Positions 11,440-21,460 of a stretch of 64,000 bases of DNA are shown here, one piece after another. The position numbers were made by a program, and so were the translations under genes. The DNA lies in assembly GCA_023014485.1 (NCBI GenBank), contig JAJOZX010007479.1, forward strand, positions 45,001 through 109,000. Direction: 5' to 3'. Under the pieces are notes generated by a model. The model did no database searches and was not told the DNA's origin. It worked only from the letters and a program-made list of their open reading frames with translations. Origin of the DNA: Bathynomus jamesi. Lineage: Eukaryota > Arthropoda > Malacostraca > Isopoda > Cirolanidae. The stretch's first letter is position 1, and every line of letters starts with the position of its first letter.

Positions 11440-13548
11440 TTAGTAATTTGCTTTTGTGTCAAATTTTGGCTGTTTTTTCCTTGATTCTAATGTAGCACGA
11501 ATCCAACCGTCTCTGTTTGTAGGTCCGCAGACTGATCCAGCAGCGTCTGTAACGAGCTTGACGCATCTCTCTACGGCTTGTGTATGATATGGAAACTGAA
11601 ATAATTCTGAATGAAGAGTAGTACCATGTTTGATGCATGATTCAATATCATCAAGAGAAACTCCTTTGGTTATCGGTGGTTCTGCTATCTGAAAATCTTG
11701 CCACATAATGAGATCTGTATAGTCTTTGGCATAAAAATTTATTTCTGGCACCTTAAAATACCTGATAACATCTGTTTCTTGAATGCATGCCCTTGCTTTT
11801 ATGATACGCCTAAATCCCAACTGACGCACATGCTCCCTTTCATCAGCTATCATTGCAATGAGAATGTTTTCTTGATTTGCGTAATTTGCATTTCGCTGAA
11901 TGACTGAGTCATGTACTCTCCTAAGCTCTTCACGGAGATACCGGCTTCTTGCAATCATATGCCACATATGTTTAGCACCATATTGGCATAATGGTTTACG
12001 CTTTATCTGAAACCACATTGGTGCGTATACCCTAACAATGAAAGTAGCTAATTCTTGTAAATTGCCTGAAGGATTCTCTGTGCTTGCATATAACCGCAGA
12101 GTCCTGTTTGCTGTGGTGAGCCACCTTGAATGTGATATATTGCCTGGACTCTTATGACTAAGACTCTTTGAGAATGTTCCACTTGATATAGCCTTGTGAA
12201 TTTCAAGAAGGTATTTCTGGTCAGTACTTATGTCATCTACATCAACTTCACACATGTCCTCTTGAATTTCAATGGGTTTGAAGTTAACTATGGGAAGCTT
12301 TTCACAGTCTGAAAGTGCTCGGCCAATTTCTCCTGAAAATGCTCTTGGTCCAGTAGTGGTACCATCCAAGTGATGAAACAGATGGCGCAATGGAAGTTCA
12401 TTAAGGTGTAAAAGGCATATCAGCCACTGCAATGGCTTATTAAAGGCTTCTTCCAGTAATCTTATTGTGCCTCCAATACTACCAGTGTTAACCACTGTCG
12501 AATCACAGCCAACTGCAACGATGTTCCCTATATCAACATTCCTTTCTTTCAAGCAATTCACTAGCGCTGTGCGAATGTATTTAGCTTTGCCACTGGAAGG
12601 TGTCACATGTGCAAAGTACAGAGAGTGTGGTTCAGATATTATGCTGATATGCTCTTCGCGTTTGGTTCTTTGGTGGTTAGAGCCATCACTCTCCTGGACT
12701 TGAATCATTGTTTTATCCTTTCTGCCATCAAAGTATAATCCCCGCATGGTTTTTGGCTCTCCTATCTGTTGTAGTTCCTTTCTCTGTTTTTGTCTTTCAC
12801 GTCTTAGCTTACTTCTGTCTATAATATTCCCTTTGTCTTCGGGAGTAACAATTTTAAGATCTGCCAATACTGCAGAAGCAATAGCAGCCCCAGCTCTGTC
12901 CGACATTTTAAATCTATCACAAGTAATTGCTAATGAAGGCAGTGGCTCACGCATCTGTTGTTCTGATATTACATATTGAGTCGAGGTTGTATCTTCCTCA
13001 TTATCTTCAGATATCTCTTCTAGTTGTTGAAGTTCACTTGTCTCTGTTTCGATTTGTAAGTTGGACGTATTGGTTATAGCAGCACTAGTTGTTTGTGAGG
13101 ATTCCAGACGTGCTTTTTCCATTTCCTTTCGATGTTCTCTTGCTTGTAATCGTCTTGTGTGTGCTATGTCAATGCTTCCTATCACCATTATTCTGCGTGT
13201 TCGTTGGTCATTTAAAAAATCCTGCTCTTTTGGAGGGACTTTCTTACTCTTTTCACATGAGCATCTCCTAAACTCCTTACATTTGCAGGTGCAGATGTCA
13301 AACAAAGTGCATTTTGAAGAGTTTTCAAATTCTTCAAGCTGATTTTTGTACTTAGGCTGATCCTTGCGTGACTTGTATGGCTTTAATAAGGACCTGTATT
13401 TATCATGGTACACTCGCATCATCTGTAAAACGCGTGTATGTGAAACTATTGGCAAAGAGGCCTTCTTCCAAATATTTTCTACCTTTTTGGAAACTGCCTC
13501 TGCTATTTCAGAAAATGAAGGCTCCTTGTTATTCATCTGCTCCTTCAC
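11440..13548 (-). CDS. hAT-like DDE transposase, 702 codons
   Basis: Predicted transposase that would cut and rejoin the ends at 10935 and 14429. Residues 80-98 are Cys-rich (CTLFDICTCKCKEF...CSC), possibly metal-binding. Candidate catalytic residues are Asp274 (LYFDG), Asp349 (VGCDS) and Glu660 (HTQAVERCVK). Between Asp349 and Glu660 lie CLLH (378-381), the CxxH signature after the second Asp in hAT transposases, and SRWLTTANRTLRLY (474-487), matching the hAT RW block. The C-terminal VERCVKLVT...CGPTNRDGWIR block recurs in arthropod repeat proteins of this kind. The frame has no internal stop, unlike its neighbours, so insertion is probably recent. The frame opens at a GTG; the first in-frame ATG is codon 5. 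The real N terminus probably lies upstream (13548-13688). A decayed relative is at 37132-39173. Confidence 0.85.
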   Translation of the reverse strand: MKEQMNNKEPSFSEIAEAVSKKVENIWKKASLPIVSHTRVLQMMRVYHDKYRSLLKPYKSRKDQPKYKNQLEEFENSSKCTLFDICTCKCKEFRRCSCEKSKKVPPKEQDFLNDQRTRRIMVIGSIDIAHTRRLQAREHRKEMEKARLESSQTTSAAITNTSNLQIETETSELQQLEEISEDNEEDTTSTQYVISEQQMREPLPSLAITCDRFKMSDRAGAAIASAVLADLKIVTPEDKGNIIDRSKLRRERQKQRKELQQIGEPKTMRGLYFDGRKDKTMIQVQESDGSNHQRTKREEHISIISEPHSLYFAHVTPSSGKAKYIRTALVNCLKERNVDIGNIVAVGCDSTVVNTGSIGGTIRLLEEAFNKPLQWLICLLHLNELPLRHLFHHLDGTTTGPRAFSGEIGRALSDCEKLPIVNFKPIEIQEDMCEVDVDDISTDQKYLLEIHKAISSGTFSKSLSHKSPGNISHSRWLTTANRTLRLYASTENPSGNLQELATFIVRVYAPMWFQIKRKPLCQYGAKHMWHMIARSRYLREELRRVHDSVIQRNANYANQENILIAMIADEREHVRQLGFRRIIKARACIQETDVIRYFKVPEINFYAKDYTDLIMWQDFQIAEPPITKGVSLDDIESCIKHGTTLHSELFQFPYHTQAVERCVKLVTDAAGSVCGPTNRDGWIRATLESRKKQPKFDTKANY

Positions 13549-13688
13549 TAAATGTTTGTGAACAGGTAATCTTTCATAATGCGGTTATAAGTTGGTAGTT
13601 GCATATCACTCATCTCACAAGGTACTTCAAATATGGCACACTTCATATGTTCTCTAGTGAAATGTTTATATTTAGTATTTGATGCCAT
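13548..13688 (-). CDS. putative N-terminal exon or frameshifted start of the hAT-like transposase
   Basis: A 46-codon frame starting ATG at 13688 (MASNTKYKHFTREHMKCAIF) and running through LPTYNRIMKDYLFTNI to a TAG that overlaps the GTG opening the 702-codon frame. The LPTYNRIM-DYLF pattern, followed in the next frame by KEQMNNKEPSFSEIA, reads like one continuous domain. Either a single frameshift separates them in this copy or a short intron is spliced out. Confidence 0.5.
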   Translation of the reverse strand: MASNTKYKHFTREHMKCAIFEVPCEMSDMQLPTYNRIMKDYLFTNI

Positions 13689-14106
13689 AACATTTTTAAG
13701 AAAAATTCACAATCACAAAATATCCTGTAACATCAAAACATTATATAATTAATATATATAATATATTTTATAAGTATATATAATATATTATATAAATATA
13801 TAATATATTATATAAATAAACTAAAATTATATAATACATTATAACAAGCATTTTATAATAAAATCAATATTATCTCTATATAAATCACTTTAAAATAAAG
13901 TTTTATAATATTCCGATCATATTAAAAAACTCTCCGATCAACTGAGCGACTAGGCCTACTACCTAAGAAGACAAGTGTTAACACACTGTTCTAATGACTC
14001 ACAGAAAGAAATTCCTTCACACCAAAACCCTCCCCCACAACCCTCCCCAAACCCTCCCCCACAACATTCAGTGTAGTCTCAACATGACTCAGTTACTCTA
14101 AATTGT
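13689..14106. other. AT-rich upstream region of the hAT-like element
   Basis: It contains imperfect TATATAATATA repeats (13741-13830) and a C-rich duplicated motif ACCCTCCCCCACAAC (about 14027-14065). A promoter is expected here because the transposase reads leftward, but no clear element can be named. Confidence 0.5.
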
Positions 14107-14429
14107 GTTAACTTCAGCTCTCTTGTGGCAGCTGAAAATATTAAGCATATGAAAAGGCATTTTTACAAAACGAATTCCTATCATTTAAGGATCTTAATCA
14201 AACTATTAGATAATTCTAAGATAAAATTTTATAATAGGTTGACAAACCTAAAATAGAAGCATTTTTTCCTTTTTACACAAAATTGTGTTAACTTTAGCCC
14301 CCTGGTGGCAGCTGAACATTTTAAACAAATTAACTCATATTTTGGCAGGCCTATTTCCTCCACTCAATGCAACTTTTAATCACTATTACAACTTCATACT
14401 AGAAAAAAAGTATTTTTCGCTCCACCCTA
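14107..14429 (-). repeat. right TIR of the hAT-like element
   Basis: Inverted partner of 10935-11257, the same length to the base, with a few scattered substitutions and short differences. It holds the same two subterminal motifs, at its inner edge and at about 14281-14320. Confidence 0.92.
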
Positions 14430-14437
14430 TTGCTCAG

Positions 14438-14528
14438 GTTAGGCTTAGGCTAGACCATTTAGCCTAATTCTGCAATTTTTGTTAAGTAAGGTTAAGGTTT
14501 GTAAATTCCCCACACACGGACCACCAAT
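14438..14528 (-). promoter_or_regulatory. BEL/Pao leader with probable tRNA primer-binding site
   Basis: Immediately inside the 5' LTR the minus strand reads TTGGTGGTCCGTGTGTGGGG (about 14506-14526). A TGG-initiated stretch next to the LTR is where a tRNA 3' end would prime reverse transcription. The priming tRNA was not identified. Confidence 0.6.
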
Positions 14529-15202
14529 GCGAAAAATGCTCTGTATGAATTGGTCCACAATTAACCCACCCCTTATATCTCCAGTCTAACTATAGAGTAG
14601 ATCAAGTCTAGCCTAGAGGGGTCAGCCTAGAGATTCCGGAAATGGTCCAGAGCGGGCAGATAAATTGAGGTCCACAGTAGGATTCCTCACAAGATTAGGT
14701 TAGGGCAATCTACCTTCACCTTTGTTAAGCTATGAGTTGATGCTGGGTCTTAGGCCACAATGTAGGCCTAACTTCTGACCCAGCTTAATTTAATGTTATT
14801 AACTGTCTGGTGTAAAAACTCAATTAGTCACTTACTTTTAGTTATTGGAGTCTCTCCCTTCTCCGGTTGTATATTTGTCGAGAGCGTACTTTGCTGGTAC
14901 GTCCTCTCGCCCCGTTCTTCGTTTTCGTTCTCCCTTTGTTCTCCTCTTCGTGGGACTTCTTGCACCAGCGTTGTCTTGGTTTTCTCGGTTGGTTGAGCGG
15001 TAATGTATCTCCATTACCGAGCACGCTCCTCCCACACAGTATATAAATACTAGTGTGGAGAATAACTCTGGTGAGCAACCAATTGGTTTCTTCCACCCAG
15101 TTATTGACATAAAAGGAATTTAATAATTGTTAGATTAACTACCTACCTACTCAGTGAACCATTTTCGTTACCTCCCAACTACCCACTCATCAGTTTTCCA
15201 TA
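14529..15202 (-). repeat. BEL/Pao 5' LTR
   Basis: Near-identical to 4270-4942, with only a few substitutions (for example near 14951-14956 and 15141). This indicates a fairly recent insertion despite the decayed coding region. Exact flanking duplication could not be fixed; TATT occurs at both outer edges. Confidence 0.9.
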
Positions 15203-15665
15203 ATATGTACATGGGAACAATTCCTGTCTTCTAGTTTTTCAAATAAAATATTGTGGTTCACCCTATCATATGCCTTACTTATATAAAGGAAACAGCTATA
15301 AATGGTTGAATTACTGTCAATGTATTTAGATATTGTTTCTTTAAGTACATAGATACACAGGTCAGTTGAGTGGGACCTTTTAAAGCCAAACTGATTAGGA
15401 GATGTCCATAGGAAATCATTTAATCGGAGTAACAAGAGTTTTTCTAATAGTTTCGAGAAGCAGGAAGCGACAGCAATAGGCCTGTAATTATTGCTGGACA
15501 GAATGTCTCCATACTTATTTTTGACCAGGGGCAAGATATATACCCTCATGAACTCTGCAGGGATATAGCTATGAGCAAGCATGGCTGATAGGAGCAATGA
15601 TATATGCAGACATACTATGTCATTTGCATATTTTAAGTGCTCATTCGATAAGTCATCTACATATA
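15203..15665 (-). pseudogene. LINE reverse transcriptase, 5' half (continues at 4269)
   Basis: Frame 15665-15190 on the minus strand reads upstream thumb/finger motifs of a non-LTR reverse transcriptase: AEFMRVYILPLVKNKYGD, SNNYRPIAVASCFSKLLE, NQFGFKRSHSTD and CFLYISKAYDRVNH (first catalytic motif, with the usual Asp of FLDxSKAFD replaced by Tyr). It stops at the BEL/Pao LTR; the downstream half, with YADD, is at 3243-4269. The 5' end is truncated at about 15665. Confidence 0.88.
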
Positions 15666-16365
15666 TCTATGGCAGAGTTGGTTATACAATAATTCATTAC
15701 ACGTACTTGAATTACTTAATTGATTAATTACTTTCTGAATAATTAATTTCTAATTTCATTTACTTTGACAAATATAGTAATTTATTAAAATTTTAAGATA
15801 AGCCTAATTGTAATTTAAAATCACCAGTTTTCAGCGAAGTGAACTATTATATAATATTTTTTTCATCGTTATCATAAACGTTAAAGAAAAATACCTTAAA
15901 TTGCAAAAGTACTATTCTAATTACTGTACTGCGGATTTGGAAATGTGGAAAGCTTTTGCAATTTGTCAGTTTGCAGATTTTTTCAAAATTCAGTTTATGC
16001 TTTCTTCGTAATTTAAGCCTATTCGTTACACATACGCGCACTTGGGATCTTTTTATCATATACATGCTGAGGAACGAAGTACATGAAGTTGGGTTTTTTT
16101 TTTGCGTATTCTGAAAGTTTTATTACAATACTGTAATTGTATCGTATGTGTACAGTTGATGAACGCGTTTTGACGGTATTCTCGTTTTAATTGTTTTCTT
16201 ATTTTATGTCATTATACATGTGTACAGTACTTCGTCATAATTTTACATTAAAAAACGGGAACACCTTTTCATTTACAGCTTGAGCATAAAGTAAAACGTA
16301 GCCCATTATATATTTCACTTCATTCACTGGATCAAGTTTTTTTTTATGCAAGTAGGAGAGGCCAA
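15666..16365. other. unassigned AT-rich interval
   Basis: No recognisable gene or repeat boundary. A 72-codon minus frame (15847-16065) shows no motif. Confidence 0.4.
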
Positions 16366-16520
16366 GGGCGAATGCCCGCAAAAATGCCTCCCCCCCCCCC
16401 CCCCCTCGCCTTCCGCCTATAGAGGAAGAAGAGAGCCAAAATTAAGGTCCGAGATTTTCGAGATTCCTGGACACACTGTGTTTCAAACATTGGAGGTCAT
16501 AGACAGGGGAAAAGATGGAT
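16366..16520 (+). repeat. dispersed repeat, copy 1 (partner 58886-59015)
   Basis: The stretch from the C-run through GATTTTCGAGATTCCTGG, TTTCAAACATTGGAGGTCAT and GGAAAAGATGGATTC has a diverged counterpart at 58886-59015 with the same order of motifs. Family unknown; a LINE untranslated region is possible. Confidence 0.5.
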
Positions 16521-16654
16521 TCAAGAATTTTTAGTAACAGCGAGTGGATAATTTTGTTAATACACATCGGTCAAAAGTATCGAATTAAACACGTTTTAAT
16601 GATTTTTTTTATTGTGGTTTTAATATGTAGTGGGCCCTTCTTTGGCATCACTGA

Positions 16655-17060
16655 TTGGTTTGATCATTTTGGGCATGGACACGATATTGTACTTTGGCAC
16701 AATTCCAGGGCCATGGACTTCCAAACTGTTTTTACGGAAGAAGAAATATCTTCGTGAGAGCCTGGCTTAATTTCAAAGACTTTCGCCTTCAGAAGTTTTC
16801 ACCGTTTCTTAATCGGAATGAGATCAGGAGAATTACCAGGCCTTTTTTTTCTTTTTGTTTTTACAAATCATTCTTTGCCAATTTTAGTTGTGTGGGAAGA
16901 TGAACTATATCCCCCCTCCTGCATTGTTCTCAGAAGATGTTGAAGTGCATACGGAAATTCACGGTCGTATCTTTTGGGCAAAACCGGAATTCTTCGGTAC
17001 CCTGGTCGCCAAAATATCGTATCCCAAAAACCATTATCTTTGATAGGTGTTTCATGGTGG
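16655..17060 (-). pseudogene. Tc1-like transposase relic
   Basis: Minus-strand reading gives FGIRYFGDQGTEEFRF-CPKDTTVNF in one frame, typical of the Tc1 region before the second catalytic Asp. A later frame gives RPGNSPDLIPIKK, which corresponds to the SPDLNPIEN box with the catalytic Glu replaced by Lys. Stops and shifts throughout; no inverted repeats recognised. Confidence 0.65.
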
Positions 17061-17221
17061 CAGCGCAGTATTTGGAATGATGTCGTTGATCGGATGAATG
17101 CCTGACATTGAGATGCGCAGGTTGTGCTCAGAGTATATGTACAAGTTTTATTCGCTAAAGCTTCCGTATAAAATGTTTAATTCAAAGCCTGAAAGATTTA
17201 TGACGTTCCTTCATAGTAATA

Positions 17222-17310
17222 TTAATAATGTTTCGGGTCGTTTAACCTCGTTCGTAACGACAAAGGTCACGTGACGAAAAGGACCTACGTGAGACCTTTT
17301 AATCAGAACT
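17222..17310 (-). repeat. 5S-rRNA-derived SINE, 3' fragment
   Basis: TTTAACCTCGTTCGTAACG, AAAGGTCACGTGACG and GGACCTACGTGAGACC match the 3' half of the fuller copies at 22597-22805 and 51171-51375. The 5S head is missing. Confidence 0.7.
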
Positions 17311-18724
17311 TCAGGACAACGGAACTTGTAGCTGTCTTTTACGGTGAAAAATAACAATGAGGATCAAATCCAGTTTTTTATCTCCTTACACGCGAGTTCC
17401 GAAGGGCAACAGCAGATTTTGAAACACCGCGAGCTGAGAAGTGCTCGCAACCATACCCGCAGACTTCGTGCAATGCGCTAGGTAGCTAGCTATACTACCG
17501 ATTTCATGAATAAAACACAAAAAATATGATTTTTTTTTTATTATTAAAATCATCCCAACAAAAATTTTAACCTTACAAAATTTTTAATTTGAATTGAGAA
17601 TAAATAGATAAAAAAGCTAATCAAATCGCCATAAGAAATACATTTTAAAATAAAAAAGCGTAAATCGTATAGTGAATTTCAAGCATAATCTACAATTCAC
17701 ACAAAGAATGAAGATCCTTTTATGGGGAAATAAAAATTAATATACAATTTCTGTAGAACCGAAAAAAAAAGGAATTAAAAATATATTAAAGTTTCATTTT
17801 AATATGTTTCATTACAAAAAAAATTAAATTAATTTAAAAATATGGAAATATACGATAAAGTTTAAGAATTATATTAAAATCTTATCAAATTACTTTCCAG
17901 AAGATTCTGGAAGAAAAAATTATGCGTGTGTGTTATATATATAACGTGCATGTAAGTCAAGAGAAAATGCTAATGTTGTATTCTTAAACCAGAAAAAAAA
18001 ACACTTTTTTTTATTTCGATTGTTTATGTACATTTACCATAGATTTTTTTCCAAAACTTAGAGTAAAACTAAATTTTGTACTTTTTTACTTTTTTAATGT
18101 TCTACCTTAGCTTAGATTACTTAACTGGAAAAGTATCACATTGGTGTCAGATCAAGTTTGGTAACTCGGATCAGAACCTATTACGAGTGTTTTCTGTTCT
18201 AAAACACTATACAGTACAGTATTTTTAGATAGAGTATGGTTACGTGCTTTTTTACGTGCTTTTTATATATTATTTTTTATATTTATACAAACTGATAGAT
18301 ATATAAAATAATTCTTATTTCCCCTCATTACCCTCCTACTGATCAAAAATTGTGATCTCCCAATTTTGGCCTCCCCCCTCCCTCTTCATTTTTAGACCGA
18401 TCGTCTTCAAATTTTCAGTAGTATTATAGTATTGGTATCACGATACGCTAGTATTATAACACAGCCATTAGGAGTTTGTGCAACGCCCGCTCATCTCACG
18501 GAAGGAAATGTGAATCGAATTGCGGTGGTGGGGGGGGGCAAAAATAAAAATGGCACTGAACTCTTGCCTCTTACGAATGATTTCCAAACTATGGCATCAG
18601 TGACCTCGGTTTTGCGATGCCAGAGGAATTATTCTCAATAAACTCACGATCACGCGCTCACCCCAAACCGTGTGACACGCTACTGCCAGACGTGGGTTAC
18701 GACGAGGCGAATTTAAGGCAGTGT
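17311..18724. other. unassigned AT-rich interval
   Basis: Poly(A)/poly(T)-rich DNA with no supported gene. The short frame at 18432-18641 lies over a G-run and has no recognisable motif. Confidence 0.4.
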
Positions 18725-18974
18725 TTTTCAACCGGGATGGCGCGAAATTTTACGAAAATTACAAAAATAAATAATTAAAACTTAAAAAATTTATACTAAA
18801 GATACGCAAATTTCAAAATATAGGACAAAATATTTCCGATGTATTACGTCCAAACGAAAACTGTAGATAATTAATCAGTTTGAAGTTACGTGGAAACTAA
18901 AATCCTCCGCGATACTGGAAAAGAAGAAAGAATACAAGGGGTGCTTTGAACCAGAAAACGTTGTGACGTACTGG
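18725..18974. mobile_element. probable non-autonomous hAT element, decayed
   Basis: Left end CAGTGTTTTTCAACCGGGATGG and right end GAACCAGAAAACGTTGTGACGTACTG are imperfect inverted partners of hAT type (CAGTG...). Flanks ATTTAAGG and GTTTAGAG could be a decayed 8-bp duplication. A right end of the same family is at about 55590-55690. Confidence 0.5.
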
Positions 18975-19606
18975 TTTAGAGTATTCGAGGAACATTAAAG
19001 TTAATAATAAAAGACGGATATAATCTTTGGTATTGAGAAATGAAAATTAGGTTACGTCATGAGTATGAGTATAAGAATAAAATATATAACTTTCATTCAA
19101 TCATCCATTTAGCTGCATTCCTAACTGGTCGTAGGAATCAATTGAGAGATTTCTGACGAGTTGGGAGATCACAGATTTTATATATATATATATATAAAAA
19201 CCTCTTTTCGAAGTAATATAAAGGCAGATATTATACATAAAAAAATAATTTATTTTCTTATTTAAACCTTTACAAAACAATATACATTAAATACAATATT
19301 TACAGTTGATAAAATATTCCATTTATTATACAAAAGACGAATAATGTAGGAATCTCTTAACACATCGCTAGAAATAATTAATCAAACTTGAGTTATTTCA
19401 AATGCCAACGCGATTTCTGGCTTCACAAATTTTGTTCCTGCTGATCATTGAGTTAAAAGGGAGGATGTTGATATTAGGATGTAGAAGTTATCTTAGTTTT
19501 TTAATTGGAAAAAAACATTGGTTAAAATAGAACAAACGGAGAGTAATGCTTTTTATAATTCCCATTAGCAAAAAGCAAACAGAAGAGGGGTTAGGTAGAA
19601 TAATGA

Positions 19607-19638
<32 letters not shown>

Positions 19639-19642
19639 GCTT
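18975..19642. other. unassigned AT-rich interval with (TA)n tracts
   Basis: Nothing recognised apart from short TA tracts near 19180 and 19612-19638. Confidence 0.4.
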
Positions 19643-19882
19643 AAAATAACCACGAAGGAAAATTAAAACAAGAAACAGTGCTCAAGCGCTTTCGTATATA
19701 GTTCATAAAAAAGAAAACATGATTGGTGCAGAGAATATTCTCTGCACTAGTTATGTAGTTTTTTTCTTTATGAACTCTATATATTTTCTTGATCTTATTA
19801 ATTTCAATGATCCTGAGGATGTCATTAGACGAAAGCGCTTGAGCACTATTTCGTGTTTTAATTTTCCTTCGTGGTTATTTTC
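19643..19882. mobile_element. inverted-repeat element (MITE-like), about 240 bp
   Basis: Arms of about 52 bp: the left starts AAAATAACCACGAAGGAAAA and includes GTGCTCAAGCGCTTTCG; the right is its inverse. A smaller hairpin (GCAGAGAATATTCTCTGC) sits in the middle. No coding frame. The CGAAAGCGCTTGAGCAC motif may derive from a larger element, not identified. Confidence 0.65.
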
Positions 19883-20484
19883 ATCATAAATATTATTCAC
19901 GTGTTACTTTCGTGAAATAATTTTCATATACTGTATATATATGTGTGTGTGTGTTTTCATATCTAATCAGTTTGTTAAGTAAAATCATTGAGTGATACCT
20001 TATCTGTACACTCATTCATTGCTGTCTACAGGCAGGGCCGGATAAAGGCTGTGAGGGGTCTAATGCTAATAAGAGGGAAGGACCTACATATGCACTATAT
20101 ATTGTGTATAATTCATAAAATCTTCAAACAAATAAAAATGTATATTTATCCAAATTTAACAACTAACAAAAATCTAAGCTATGTACATAAAAAAAACCCA
20201 GCAAAACCAGCATACATTTCAAATAGAGAATGGTTTCTTTCCTGGCTTTAAAATGTGATATCAAACAAAATATCCCCCGTTTCTTCGACATAATGAATGA
20301 TCATTACACTAAGATATAATATGAAGATATAATTATGCGGTTATATGTTATGATATTACTTAACCAACCTTGTGACAAAGATTTAGGGTTTATGATATAA
20401 AAATTAGGACCTAAAAAATATGAGGGTATAAGGCTACAGCTTTATTAGCCTAACTAATAATAGTTAGGTTAAATGCCCTGTCTA

Positions 20485-20573
20485 CAGGGTGGCCACAAAG
20501 TTTTGAATCAACAGAAATATAGTTTTATAGTTCTCTATATTCTCCACTGATTCCAGATTTTGTGGTAACCCTG
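20485..20573. mobile_element. 89-bp mini Tc1/mariner-type element
   Basis: Bounded by TA on both sides, with ends CAGGGTGGCCACAAA and its inverse TTTGTGGTAACCCTG. Too short to code; a minimal internal-deletion derivative. Confidence 0.65.
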
Positions 20574-21185
20574 TATATATATACATATATATATACTTTA
20601 CTTATTTATTTTAAAGTAGTCGTTTCCTTACATACAAAATATAAATGTCGCTGCCTTACTTTTGGTTAATTTCAAATGTAAGTACAAATGGTAAAATAAT
20701 GGTAATAATGCTAAAATAATAGTAATATTAATTTAGTGATGTACCGATTCCAAAATTTAGCCGATGCCGATTCTTTGCCTATATTTAAAAAAATCAATTC
20801 CCTTTATAAAAATTTACTAATCTAATGTGAAAACTTTCAATTTTCCTATTTTTACATTTCAAATTTGTTTAAATTCTTTTCTTTAGCTTACTCCACAATA
20901 TACAGCACCAGAATTGGTACTACTCATATACCGGAGCTAAAATGATGTTAAAAAGTTTTATTACTCAGTAAAATGATAAAATAATTTTATTTTAGTTTCA
21001 TTAATTGAATATCACTTTTTAAAGTAATTGTTTTTCCTTATGTTGAACGTATTTTCTTTCTTCAACAATGTAAACAACATTCACATTTTTTTATATAAAA
21101 ATTTTGGCCATTTATTATATGAAAATGTTAATACTGAGAGAGAGAGAGAAATACATAATACTAATAAGAAAAATATACAGTTTCA

Positions 21186-21221
<36 letters not shown>

Positions 21222-21236
21222 CGGTATTGTAAGGTT
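20574..21236. other. AT-rich interval downstream of the RING exon
   Basis: Contains a (TA)n tract at 21190-21219 and a (GA)n run near 21138. Expected 3' flank of the IAP gene; no clear polyadenylation signal could be assigned. Confidence 0.4.
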
Positions 21237-21460
21237 TCATTTAATAATTATATTTAATCTTACACTGGCAACAGTTGGATAAACAATTACTGCAACTTTT
21301 CTTTGGCACGTCAGACAAACATCGGATTCTTCCATGCAAGTTCTGCAGTAGTGGAAGTAGTAACAGGGCAGAGCTATCGTCTCCAACTCTCTTCTTTCGC
21401 ACCTTCTACATGAATACCTGAGCTTTTCATGAGCGATCTCTTCTTTTAATGATGTCACTG
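21237..21460 (-). CDS. IAP-type RING-finger terminal exon
   Basis: Probable last exon of an inhibitor-of-apoptosis gene; RING domains of this kind recruit E2 enzymes and act as ubiquitin ligases. The exon follows a splice acceptor TTGCAG (minus strand, about 21461-21466). It encodes a helical lead (SLKEEIAHEKLRYS) and then the RING: C-x2-C, 11 residues, LPCYYFHYC, C-x6-C-x2-C, with stop TAA at 21237. Cys spacing equals that of IAP RINGs, but the His lies two residues later than in the usual LPCGHxxxC. The acceptor phase matches the donor of the BIR exon at 29174-29645 (ACA G | TG ACA), so the two can be joined in frame. More exons in the intron cannot be excluded. Confidence 0.75.

Larger units (their letters stand above)
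10935..14429. mobile_element. hAT-like DNA transposon with 323-bp TIRs and 8-bp TSD
   Basis: A complete 3,495-bp element. The ends are perfect inverted copies beginning TAGGGTGGAGCGAAAAATAC. The flanking 8-bp direct repeat TTGCTCAG (10927-10934, 14430-14437) is exact. It sits in the leader of the BEL/Pao element, between primer-binding site and gag. It encodes one long minus-strand frame (11440-13548). An 8-bp duplication and a D..D..CxxH..RW..E transposase layout fit the hAT superfamily, but TIRs of this length are unusual for hAT, whose ends are normally short. Confidence 0.9.
4943..14528 (-). mobile_element. BEL/Pao LTR retrotransposon, internal region (with nested hAT-like element)
   Basis: The internal region runs on the minus strand from a probable primer-binding site at about 14503-14526 to the 3' LTR. 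Domain order is gag, zinc knuckles, aspartic protease region, reverse transcriptase, RNase H, integrase, DUF5641-like tail. This is the BEL/Pao order. The leader between primer-binding site and gag is interrupted by the DNA transposon at 10935-14429; with that removed the internal region is about 6.1 kb, normal for the family. No envelope-like frame exists between the integrase tail and the 3' LTR. All coding frames are broken, so this copy cannot make a full polyprotein. Confidence 0.9.
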
